Positions 26,927 to 34,919 of a DNA stretch of 55,689 nucleotides are shown piece after piece. Numbering within the stretch: position 1 is the stretch's first letter; each line of letters opens with the position of its first letter. The stretch covers positions 1-55,689 of the forward strand of contig WBUK01000018.1 of the NCBI GenBank assembly GCA_008933765.1, given 5' to 3'. The translations under genes and the position numbers were made by a program. The notes below the pieces were generated by a model that was not told the origin of the DNA, made no database searches, and saw only the letters and a program-made list of their open reading frames with translations. Origin of the DNA: Ignavibacteriaceae bacterium. Lineage in GTDB: Bacteria > Bacteroidota > Ignavibacteria > Ignavibacteriales > Ignavibacteriaceae.

Positions 26927-28079
26927 AAGTTCATTTGTTCAATCTTTCAATTATACTGATTTCGGAACTGCTATTAATTTAAGCATTTTTGAATATATCT
27001 TAAGAATGAAAGAACCTAAAATACCTAATCCTTTACCGCTTTTTATTTTTCAGGATCAACTCAATAGTAAAGTAATTAACACCGTTCGTAATACCGGCTA
27101 CACCTCTCTTCGTGAAGTGTTCATTGAGTTAAACGATGACCATGTCAGAGATTTGGGGAATTATTATCTCTTGTACTGGGGGAAGGGCAAAAGCATTGAA
27201 GTTTCAGATATCGATTATGTGGAAAAATTCCGGTATAAACTGGAGAATGTAAACATCTATCACCTGCTTCAAAATAAAGGGGACCGAACTTCTATTTCTG
27301 ATATTTTTGAATTTGAATCTAATGTTGTAAACCCTCTTTTCTTCAACCTTTTAATTACCGAAAAGAAAAAGCCATCTTTTCACTACTTCGATGATGTGGA
27401 TAAGTTTTACAGTAATAAGCCTCATAAAATTGTTGCAAACCTAAAAAATTACCGATACTCGTTTTATGAATATATTTATAAATCAAAATCAGAGGCAATC
27501 TCAGAAAGTTTAGTCTTAAATATTGCCATCAGTAATGTAATTGATATTATTCATTCATCGAAAAAATTAGAATGCCAATCTTACGATTGGATAGCTATTC
27601 AAAATATTCTTAACATTTTATTCTCAATTAATCAACTATTTGACAAAACAAACAAAAATTTTGGAGGACGCAATATGCCAAGCGAAATTCCTAAGTATTT
27701 CACTCAATTGAACGAATTGGTGAATGACCCTGATAAAAATTTGGAGGACGACTATCACTACGCATTTTGCGCAGGTCAGTTAATTTACTATCTGCTTGCT
27801 CAAAGCCAAAGTGGGGAGAAAAAACATTCTTTAGTAGAACCGTTCATAAATCGAACCTCAGTTCAGGCTTTTAATGAACAACTAATCAGAGTGTTCAATC
27901 AATATAAACATGCAATAAGTTTTAACTTCAGAAGGTTTAATCGATTATTCGAACAGGTTATCGGCTACAAACCGGAAACAAGTTATAAAGAGCTGTCCTC
28001 AGCTTTCTTTGCCGGATATTTTGGCGAAAATATTTTCTTTCAAAAACAAACTGATTCAACAGAAGGAGATTTACAATGA
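26898..28079 (+). CDS. cas8b: Cas8b C-terminal part (second half of split gene)
   Basis: A 393-residue frame starting at the ATG at 26898, overlapping the preceding frame by 29 bases. Its first residues (MKKKTFVVPKSSF) read straight on from the upstream half if one A is skipped in the homopolymer. The C-terminal segment is helical (YAFCAGQLIYYLLAQSQSGEKKHSLVEPF), as in the C-terminal bundle of Cas8b that substitutes for a small subunit. No ribosome-binding site is obvious at 26898, which argues against an independently evolved second gene. The stop overlaps the cas7 start (ATGA). Confidence 0.75.
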   Translation: MKKKTFVVPKSSFVQSFNYTDFGTAINLSIFEYILRMKEPKIPNPLPLFIFQDQLNSKVINTVRNTGYTSLREVFIELNDDHVRDLGNYYLLYWGKGKSIEVSDIDYVEKFRYKLENVNIYHLLQNKGDRTSISDIFEFESNVVNPLFFNLLITEKKKPSFHYFDDVDKFYSNKPHKIVANLKNYRYSFYEYIYKSKSEAISESLVLNIAISNVIDIIHSSKKLECQSYDWIAIQNILNILFSINQLFDKTNKNFGGRNMPSEIPKYFTQLNELVNDPDKNLEDDYHYAFCAGQLIYYLLAQSQSGEKKHSLVEPFINRTSVQAFNEQLIRVFNQYKHAISFNFRRFNRLFEQVIGYKPETSYKELSSAFFAGYFGENIFFQKQTDSTEGDLQ

Positions 28080-29242
28080 CACAAAAATTTGAAAACAGAG
28101 TTTACGGCGCAACGGTTATCCGTTCTGTTAATTCAAACTTTAACGCCGATTTCACCCACGCCCCGAGAACTCTCCCCGATGGCGTCGTGTATGCTACCGA
28201 TAAAGCTATCAAGTATGCTATTAAAGACTATATCAGAAAAAATTATGAGGATCCACAAAATGACAATTATGTACTTTACATAAAAAGATTGGGTGATGAT
28301 TTACTTCCTTATAGTTTGGATGGTGCTTATAATCTAATGGTAAAATTATTATCCGGAACCTATAAAAAGAATGTTGAAATCGATTCGTCAAAAAACAAAG
28401 GTCTAAAGGATATTGACAAAAAGAGGATTCTTAAAGGCTTAACTCGAAAAATTACTGTATATAATTTATTAAAATGTATCGATATCAGACTTTTCGGTGC
28501 GACATTCGCTAAACGGGGATCAGGATCCAACAAAAAATCTTCAGAATCCGATAAAAGGGATAAAACTGAGTCTTTGAATCTTTCAGTTCATGGGCCCGTT
28601 CAAATTAGTCATGCAATTAATCGCTTCCCGGAGAATACTCTTTATACTGAAGATATTTTATCTCCATTTCGAACTGAAGAAAAAACGAGTGAAAGCTCAC
28701 GAACTTCAACTGATGAAAACTCCGAAAGCAATCTAAAGAGTACTGATAAACAAAGTTCAACAATCGGCAACCAAACAAATCTAATGGAAGGGCACTATGT
28801 CTATCACTTTACAATCAATCCATTAAACTTAGAAGAACTTTATAAACAGGTCTTACAAGAATCAGAGCACATTGAAAAACTTGTCCCAACAGTATTGTCA
28901 GATAATGACATATCACTTTTCAAAGAGGCTCTTAACCGTTCGGTTACTTATTTAGATTCATCCCGGAAAATTGGCTCTGAAAACGAGATGTCTCTTTTTG
29001 TTACACTTAAAAAAGGCTCTCTGAAAATCCTCCCAAATTTTTCTGAACTGATTGATGTTACAAGGGATAGCAGTAAAAATGTTGTTATTAACGCTGAAAA
29101 AGTAGGCAAACTGTTAAAAGCCATCGAAGGAGAAATAGAGAAAATAGAACTTTTCTATAACCCCGCTGATACAATTGTTGAAGGCTTTGGTGAGCTTAAA
29201 GTTGAAAAATATAACATCCTAAATTCCGAACCTGTCAGGTAG
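28076..29242 (+). CDS. cas7: Cas7 (Csh2-type) crRNA-binding backbone subunit
   Basis: A 388-residue Cas7 of the I-B type. The first strand and following loop are FENRVYGATVIRSVNSNFN and the conserved RTLPDGVVYATDKAIKYAI region identifies the family. AGGAG ahead of the ATG is a good ribosome-binding site. Cas7 polymerises along the spacer part of the crRNA in Cascade. Residues about 135–240 include a Ser/Lys/Glu/Thr-rich low-complexity stretch (SNKKSSESDKRDKTES, ESSRTSTDENSESN) that makes the protein some 80–100 residues longer than typical Csh2. It lies where the thumb or web loop would sit. Confidence 0.93.
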   Translation: MTQKFENRVYGATVIRSVNSNFNADFTHAPRTLPDGVVYATDKAIKYAIKDYIRKNYEDPQNDNYVLYIKRLGDDLLPYSLDGAYNLMVKLLSGTYKKNVEIDSSKNKGLKDIDKKRILKGLTRKITVYNLLKCIDIRLFGATFAKRGSGSNKKSSESDKRDKTESLNLSVHGPVQISHAINRFPENTLYTEDILSPFRTEEKTSESSRTSTDENSESNLKSTDKQSSTIGNQTNLMEGHYVYHFTINPLNLEELYKQVLQESEHIEKLVPTVLSDNDISLFKEALNRSVTYLDSSRKIGSENEMSLFVTLKKGSLKILPNFSELIDVTRDSSKNVVINAEKVGKLLKAIEGEIEKIELFYNPADTIVEGFGELKVEKYNILNSEPVR

Positions 29243-29246
29243 AAAA

Positions 29247-30029
29247 ATGTCAGAAAAGATAATATCTGTTACTTTAACGGCACCGTTTGGGTTTCTTAAA
29301 AAAACAGACATCAATGAAGATATCTTTTTAACACATAACCTGCTCCATAAGCCGGCAGTTCTTGGTATCCTTGGCGCAATCTCCGGACTGGGTGGGTTCT
29401 CACAAAGTTATTTTACGGACCCGAAAAAACTTCCTGAATACTATAAAGAGCTTTCCGATATCCCAATCGGGATAAAGCCAATAACCGGCTACAACTCTGC
29501 TGTCTTCAAAAAGTCATATCTGAAGTACAACAACAGTACAGGAAGTGCCAGCGAAGAACCCGGTGGTAACCTGATTGTTAAAGAGCAATTTCTTGTGAAA
29601 CCAAAGTTCAGGGTGTATCTGAAACTTGATGAATCAATCCAAATCCACAAAACGATTATCGATCGGCTTAATAAAAGTGAGGCAGTGTTTATCCCCTATC
29701 TTGGAAAAAATGAGTATCACCTTTGGTGGGAAGATTTTTCTTCGGAAGAGTTTGAAAACTTTATCCCTCAATTTTCTGAAAGTTACCAAATTGATACCAT
29801 CTTCATCAAAAAAGGTGATGAGAAAATTACTTCCGGTGCCGCTTTGTTCGCACTGCTAAGTGAAAACTCTGTCTTCACTTTCGAAAGGTTACCCACAGGG
29901 TACGATACCGAAAGAAGAGTGTATAAATTCGATGATTTTGTTTATACTAACTCCAAAATTGCCGGCTCGTATAACCCGGGTAATCTTTATAAATTATCAG
30001 AAAGTGGTTTAATTCTCCAACTAAATTAG
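29247..30029 (+). CDS. cas5: Cas5 (I-B type) Cascade subunit
   Basis: A 260-residue Cas5. The N-terminal RAMP strand is EKIISVTLTAPFGFLKK, followed by the conserved LLHKPAVLGILGAISGLGGF helix–glycine region of Cas5h/Cas5b. Cas5 caps the 5' handle of the crRNA in Cascade. It starts four bases after cas7 and ends ten bases before cas3, consistent with tight operon organisation. Confidence 0.92.
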   Translation: MSEKIISVTLTAPFGFLKKTDINEDIFLTHNLLHKPAVLGILGAISGLGGFSQSYFTDPKKLPEYYKELSDIPIGIKPITGYNSAVFKKSYLKYNNSTGSASEEPGGNLIVKEQFLVKPKFRVYLKLDESIQIHKTIIDRLNKSEAVFIPYLGKNEYHLWWEDFSSEEFENFIPQFSESYQIDTIFIKKGDEKITSGAALFALLSENSVFTFERLPTGYDTERRVYKFDDFVYTNSKIAGSYNPGNLYKLSESGLILQLN

Positions 30030-30038
30030 GTTGAATTG

Positions 30039-32762
30039 ATGTTGCGGACTATAGATCAAATCATTGAGTCCGGGCGTTTCGGTCTTTCATTTGTAATTGA
30101 TGAGCCGGAAAGATTTCTGGCTCATCTTTCCGCAGATAAAAGCGGCAAAGAAACGCTGCCCGAACACACCAATTTGGTGATGCAATACTTTACCCGGTTG
30201 GTACGCGAAAACGGATTAGACCCCGTTGTTGATAATATTCTGTTAAATTTGTGTGCGGTGCTGCCGGAACACAACTCTGAAGATCAAAGAATTAAATCTG
30301 CAGAATTTCTGAAGGAAGCTTTTGCCGGGGTTGTGTTTTTCCATGATCTTGGAAAGATTAACCCCGGGTTTCAGAAAGAGAAAATGGGCAATCCCATAAG
30401 AGGAAACCCGCAAAATTTTCTCGGAACAACGCACTCAAAATCAGGGTCTTATTTCTTCTTAAGGCATTATATTAATTATGCAACAGAACTCGGTTTATTC
30501 AATCTCAGTACGCCTGATGAGCGCGAAATTATTCTTCTTTATTGGCTGATAGCGCTAAGTTACTCTATCAGTCAACACCACGGGCACCTTTTCTCATTGT
30601 TTGATGAACTTCCTTTCACCCGAGAAGATTTGGCAGAACTACACACCGCTGTTCAAACACTTAAACAGCCGAAAAATTCTACGGATGGTCTGCTCTCGCA
30701 AATATTCGACTCTGTTTTTTGGAATAATTTTGTGGGGCGAATATCTGAAAAATATTGCAACGCACCGGGACTGCATTTATTGGTGAAAATTTCTTTTTCG
30801 CTTTTAACCGCCTCCGACTATTACGCCACTAACGAATTTATGAACGGCACTAAGCCAACGGAGATGAATATAATCGATAAAGAGCTTAAGAATAAATTTA
30901 TAAATAACCTGTTTGATATTCCTTATAATAAAAGGCTATTGAGTATTGTTGAGACAGACACTCCGGAAAATCATTCTAAAACTTCCGAAATTTCTGAAGA
31001 TTCTGAAATGTCGATGGAGGCACTCAACCGGCTTCGCTCAGGTTTATCTGAGGAGGCAATCCGTAACCTGACCAAAAACATCAACAGCCGGCTCTTTTAT
31101 TTGGAAGCCCCAACCGGAAGCGGCAAAACTAATGTTTCACTTCTTCTGGCTGCTACCCTTCTGAAAAAAATACCCGGGATTAACAAGGTTTTCTATGTAT
31201 TGCCTTTCACAACACTGGCAACACAAACTGTAAAAGTGTTCAGAGACGACCTTGGCTTTACGGATACAGAGGTCGCAGAGTTACATTCAAAAAACCTTTC
31301 GAAAATAGAGGATTCAACATTAGAAGGCGTGAATGAAGAACAGAACGAAAAGATAAAATCCACATGGCTCACGGGTTATTTTTTCAACTATCCCGTTTTA
31401 TTAACCAGTCATATAAAGTTCTTTAACATACTGCTTTCGCACCGAAAGAGCAACATTTACGGAATTCACCGGCTTGCAAATTCGGTTGTAATTATTGATG
31501 AAATTCAAAGTTATGCGCCCGAAACCTGGTCGGTTGTTGTTGATATTTTGAACATCTATGCACACCTGTTGAACATTCGTTTTATTGTTATGTCTGCAAC
31601 ACTTCCCCGGATCAGTAAATTGTTGGAAGTAACACCTGACCCCTTCGTTGAATTAATTTCGAACAGGCAAAAATATTTCAACAACCCAAATTTTGCCAAC
31701 AGAGTAGTGTTCGATTCCTCTCTTTTGAATGGCAAACCTTATAAAACGGAGCAATTCAAAGATGAAATGTTGAATATCTGCCGTGAGGCGATGAAAAACG
31801 GCAATGTGCGCCGGGTGCTTGTTGAAATTGTATCAAAAAAAGAAGCATCAAATTTTTTCAACGAAGTAACCGAACAGGAAGCAAATAAGGTTTTCGACAA
31901 AGTTTTCCTTATCAACGGTTATATACTTGAACCATTTCGCAGGGAAATAATAGAGGTTCTTAAAAATGATACGAATCAAAAAATTTTGGTTGTTGCTACA
32001 CAGGTTATCGAAGCCGGCGTGGATATCGATATGGATCTTGGCTTCAAAGACAAGGCAATACCCGACTCGGATGAGCAATTTGCCGGGCGCATAAACAGAA
32101 ATGCCAAAAAAGGCTCGTCTAAGGTTTATCTTTTCAACTCAGGAAAAGCTGAAGCGGTTTACAAGAGTGATAAAAGGTATGATTTAGCGCGAAAAAAATT
32201 AAAACCTGATGAATACTTAAATATTCTTCAGAATAAAGATTTTTCCCTGCTCTACAATCTGGTTTTACAGCATTATTCAGACCTGAACAAATTGGCGCTT
32301 AGGGATAACCTGCAACAATTTAAGAAGAGTTTTAATAAACTTGATTTTAACGAAGTTGATAAAGATTTCAAATTGATAGAATCTGATACAATTCAAGTTT
32401 TTGTTCCGCTGGATATTTCCGCTAAGGTTTTTACTGAAAGTGAAAAAGCAACAATCAAAATGTTGATTGAAAACTTTGACGGTAAAACCCTAAAGGGTGA
32501 AGAAGTTTTTTGCAAATACCGTTCGTTACTCGGAGAAAAATTTAAAGACCCGTCACTGAAAAACGCACTGATTAAAGAAATTAATTCGCTTGTTTCTCTT
32601 TTTTCGTTCAACATTTTCCGAAACGGCTATGAACTGATGGCTTTACAAAAGTTTGGCGAGTTTTTAGGAGATATTTTTTATCTTAGAGACTTTAGCGAAG
32701 TGTATGACACGAGGAAAGGTTTAACTCTTCTTCCGGATGATGGTGGAGGTGAATTCATTTGA
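30039..32762 (+). CDS. cas3: Cas3 HD nuclease–helicase
   Basis: A 907-residue Cas3 from the ATG at 30039 (a TTG one codon upstream is an alternative). The N-terminal HD nuclease has EHTNLVMQYF and His102-Asp103 in FFHDLGKINPGFQ, with SQHHGHL downstream as a further metal-binding segment. The SF2 helicase follows: Walker A PTGSGKT with Lys363, motif II DEIQ at 487–490, motif III MSATLPR, and motif VI QFAGRINRNAKKG. Cas3 is recruited by Cascade after R-loop formation, nicks the displaced strand and degrades the target processively. DEIQ instead of DEAH or DEVH is tolerated in this family. Its stop overlaps the cas4 start. Confidence 0.96.
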   Translation: MLRTIDQIIESGRFGLSFVIDEPERFLAHLSADKSGKETLPEHTNLVMQYFTRLVRENGLDPVVDNILLNLCAVLPEHNSEDQRIKSAEFLKEAFAGVVFFHDLGKINPGFQKEKMGNPIRGNPQNFLGTTHSKSGSYFFLRHYINYATELGLFNLSTPDEREIILLYWLIALSYSISQHHGHLFSLFDELPFTREDLAELHTAVQTLKQPKNSTDGLLSQIFDSVFWNNFVGRISEKYCNAPGLHLLVKISFSLLTASDYYATNEFMNGTKPTEMNIIDKELKNKFINNLFDIPYNKRLLSIVETDTPENHSKTSEISEDSEMSMEALNRLRSGLSEEAIRNLTKNINSRLFYLEAPTGSGKTNVSLLLAATLLKKIPGINKVFYVLPFTTLATQTVKVFRDDLGFTDTEVAELHSKNLSKIEDSTLEGVNEEQNEKIKSTWLTGYFFNYPVLLTSHIKFFNILLSHRKSNIYGIHRLANSVVIIDEIQSYAPETWSVVVDILNIYAHLLNIRFIVMSATLPRISKLLEVTPDPFVELISNRQKYFNNPNFANRVVFDSSLLNGKPYKTEQFKDEMLNICREAMKNGNVRRVLVEIVSKKEASNFFNEVTEQEANKVFDKVFLINGYILEPFRREIIEVLKNDTNQKILVVATQVIEAGVDIDMDLGFKDKAIPDSDEQFAGRINRNAKKGSSKVYLFNSGKAEAVYKSDKRYDLARKKLKPDEYLNILQNKDFSLLYNLVLQHYSDLNKLALRDNLQQFKKSFNKLDFNEVDKDFKLIESDTIQVFVPLDISAKVFTESEKATIKMLIENFDGKTLKGEEVFCKYRSLLGEKFKDPSLKNALIKEINSLVSLFSFNIFRNGYELMALQKFGEFLGDIFYLRDFSEVYDTRKGLTLLPDDGGGEFI

Positions 32763-33244
32763 TCACCGGGACCATGTTCGCCTACTACTTTCACTGTAAA
32801 CGGCATCTTTGGCTGTTTGCCAACCATATTAACATGGAGTTCAATTCCGATGTGGTCCAAATTGGAAGATTTATTTCTGAAACAACTTACCAAAGGGAAA
32901 AGCACGAAATTCATCTGGATGGAATTGCAATTGATTATTTCGACCGTGCTAAAAATATAGTTCACGAAATAAAAAAATCGGATAAGATGGAGATGTTGCA
33001 TGTCAGGCAGGTGCAGTATTACCTTTATATCTTAAAATCCAAGGGGGTTTTGGGTACACAGGCAATAATTGATTATCCGAAGTTAAGAAAAAGGCTCAGG
33101 GTGCCCTTGGATGAAGATTCAGAACAATTTATTAAAGATACGCTTTCAGATATTGAAGCGGTTCTTATGCTTGAACAACCACCTGATCCGGTTAGAAAAA
33201 AGTTTTGCAGAAGGTGCGCTTATTTCGAGCTTTGTTACAGCTGA
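32759..33244 (+). CDS. cas4: Cas4 exonuclease of the RecB family
   Basis: A 161-residue Cas4. MITGTMFAYYFHCKRHLWLF matches the family N terminus with the first cluster cysteine. EIKKSDKM is the nuclease motif (E-x-K), VRQVQYYLYIL holds the QxxxY motif, and FCRRCAYFELC supplies the remaining three cysteines for a 4Fe-4S cluster. Cas4 trims prespacers and checks the PAM during acquisition, usually with Cas1–Cas2. I keep the TTG at 32759, which overlaps the cas3 stop (TTGA), because the ITGT motif would be lost with the ATG five codons later. Confidence 0.95.
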   Translation: MITGTMFAYYFHCKRHLWLFANHINMEFNSDVVQIGRFISETTYQREKHEIHLDGIAIDYFDRAKNIVHEIKKSDKMEMLHVRQVQYYLYILKSKGVLGTQAIIDYPKLRKRLRVPLDEDSEQFIKDTLSDIEAVLMLEQPPDPVRKKFCRRCAYFELCYS

Positions 33245-33324
33245 TGAGGTGTTGCCATGATAAAAAATTATTATTATAAACACAAAAATCGGCTACATTT
33301 CCGGCTAACTAAAGGGGCTATCCC

Positions 33325-34425
33325 GTGAAAAGAAATTATTATGTGCTTTCGTCCGGAAAATTAGTAAGAAAAAATAACACTTTCTATTTTGAAGAGATTT
33401 TCGAGGACCAACGCCCCGAGTTTTTGGATGACCGGGAAGAGGAATGCCTTAACCAAATTAGTGAGTTGGAAATAGCGGAGGGTGCCCCGGAGGCAATGGA
33501 ACCGAAAAAAATCCCTCGAAAGCCTATCCCTGTCGAGGATATCGAGGCCCTTTTTATTTTTGGTGAACTTACATTTAACAAACGGTTCTTAAACTACGCT
33601 GCTACAAAAGGAATTCTTATCCACTTCTATAACTATTATGGCTTTTACACAGGTTCTTTTATACCGAGAGAAACAAATGTTTCCGGAAAATTGACCGTAA
33701 GGCAGGCGGAACATTATGGCAATTTAGAAAAACGAAGAGTTCTTGCGTCTCAGTTTGTTTTAGGGGCGGCAAAAAATATACTTAAAAATCTGGCGTATTA
33801 CGGTTCCCGGGGTTCTGATTTAACGAAAGAAATTGAAAATATCAACTCTTTGGCTGAAAGTGTACCCGATATTACAAACATTAAAGAGTTGATGGGTTTA
33901 GAAGGGAATATCCGGCAAATTTACTACAGTTGTTGGGAGAAAATTTTAACGAAAGATTTCGAATTTGGTAAAAGGAGTAAAAGGCCACCTGAAAACCCGC
34001 TGAATGCTTTAATTTCATTTGGTAATTCTTTGGTTTATAACACGGTACTTTCTGAGTTGTATAAAACTCAGTTAAACCCGCTTATTAGTTTTCTGCATGA
34101 ACCGGGTACGGCACGATATTCTTTATCTTTGGATTTAGCGGAAATTTTCAAACCACTTCTGACTGACCGGATCATCTTTTCAACAATAAATAAAGGAATG
34201 ATTAAACCCGGAAATTTTATGAAAGAGTTGAATTTTTGCTATCTGAAAGAAGCAGGAAGGAAAGTTTTTATTAAAGAATATGATGAAAAACTGAAAACAA
34301 CCATTAAGCACCGGACACTTAAAAGAAGGGTCAGTTTCAGACAGTTGATAAGGCTGGAAGCCTACAAAATAATTAAACATCTGCTTGGTGATGAAGAATA
34401 TAAACCTTTTGTAATTTGGTGGTGA
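33325..34425 (+). CDS. cas1: Cas1 integrase (I-B type) with acidic insertion
   Basis: A 366-residue Cas1. The N terminus RNYYVLSSGKLVRKNNTFYF and the segment IEALFIFGELTFNKRFLNYA are typical of I-B. The metal-binding residues are in GLEGNIRQ (Glu), FLHEPG (His) and DLAEIFKP (Asp/Glu). Translation starts with GTG at 33325, preceded by AAAGGGG. About 35 residues rich in Glu and Pro (residues 27–67, including DDREEECLNQISELEI) are inserted in the N-terminal beta-sandwich and explain the extra length relative to the usual ~330. Cas1 with Cas2 integrates spacers at the leader end. Confidence 0.95.
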   Translation: MKRNYYVLSSGKLVRKNNTFYFEEIFEDQRPEFLDDREEECLNQISELEIAEGAPEAMEPKKIPRKPIPVEDIEALFIFGELTFNKRFLNYAATKGILIHFYNYYGFYTGSFIPRETNVSGKLTVRQAEHYGNLEKRRVLASQFVLGAAKNILKNLAYYGSRGSDLTKEIENINSLAESVPDITNIKELMGLEGNIRQIYYSCWEKILTKDFEFGKRSKRPPENPLNALISFGNSLVYNTVLSELYKTQLNPLISFLHEPGTARYSLSLDLAEIFKPLLTDRIIFSTINKGMIKPGNFMKELNFCYLKEAGRKVFIKEYDEKLKTTIKHRTLKRRVSFRQLIRLEAYKIIKHLLGDEEYKPFVIWW

Positions 34426-34426
34426 A

Positions 34427-34693
34427 ATGTACATAATTGTTGTTTACGATATAGCTGACCCTAAAAGAGGATTAAAAGTCTTAAACTATCTGCGAACAAA
34501 ATTGATTTGGGTTCAAAACTCTGTTTTTGAGGGGGAAGTTACTAACTCGGGATTTCAGGAAATTTTGTTTAAATTGCGTAATATAATTGACTCTTTAAAA
34601 GATAGTGTTATATATTACACTTTCGATTCGAAAAATTATACAACACGAAATGTTATGGGGCTGAATAAAAATAAAATTGATAATTTTATTTGA
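34427..34693 (+). CDS. cas2: Cas2
   Basis: An 88-residue Cas2: MYIIVVYDIADPKRG with Asp8 at the end of the first strand, then the Arg-rich helix LKVLNYLRTKLIWVQNSVFEGEV and a final strand SVIYYTFDSKNY. Its start lies one base after the cas1 stop, as is common. Cas2 is the dimeric bridge of the Cas1–Cas2 integration complex. Its 3' end is echoed twice in the following leader. Confidence 0.95.
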   Translation: MYIIVVYDIADPKRGLKVLNYLRTKLIWVQNSVFEGEVTNSGFQEILFKLRNIIDSLKDSVIYYTFDSKNYTTRNVMGLNKNKIDNFI

Positions 34694-34919
34694 TATCGTC
34701 CCAGCCGGTATCTGCGTGGGGTAAACGAAAATAAAAGTGGTAATTTGATGACGATATATGCGAGCATAATGTGCGCTATGGTTACGGTCAGATGAAAATA
34801 AAAGTGGCAATTTGATAAGATATCGTCGAAGTTGAGGTGTTTTTACACTATTGAACATCGACAACTTTTTAGAGCCAAAAAACCTCGTTTTTGGCTTATT
34901 TTTAAGCCTTTTTTAACGG
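34694..34919 (+). promoter_or_regulatory. CRISPR leader with internal direct repeats and hairpins
   Basis: The 226 bases between cas2 and the first repeat are AT-rich. They hold two good copies of GAAAATAAAAGTGG(T/C)AATTTGAT (34727 and 34794), related to the cas2 end at 34664. An inverted repeat GTCGAAGTT / AACATCGAC lies at 34825–34862, and two overlapping hairpins stand directly ahead of repeat 1. Its position at the end with unmutated repeats, opposite the degenerate terminal repeat, identifies it as the leader. The pre-crRNA promoter must be here, but I cannot point to it with confidence. Confidence 0.8.
34873..34914 (+). terminator. Overlapping hairpins, one terminator-like, before the first CRISPR repeat
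   Basis: GGCTTA (34893–34898) pairs with TAAGCC (34903–34908) and is followed by six T, as in an intrinsic terminator. An alternative 9-bp hairpin, AGCCAAAAA (34873–34881) with TTTTTGGCT (34888–34896), uses the same GGCT and is mutually exclusive with it. The pair resembles a terminator/antiterminator switch, but could equally just end cas-operon transcripts. Confidence 0.5.

Noticed and set aside
33257..33328. 23-codon frame between cas4 and cas1
   Set aside because: It starts at an ATG but has low complexity, no family resemblance and overlaps the cas1 start; probably untranslated spacer.
25446..34693. Type III or type I-A/I-C/I-E CRISPR assignment
   Set aside because: There is no cas10, csm/cmr or cse gene; gene order cas6-cas8b-cas7-cas5-cas3-cas4-cas1-cas2 and the 30-base ATTGAAA(T) repeat fit I-B.
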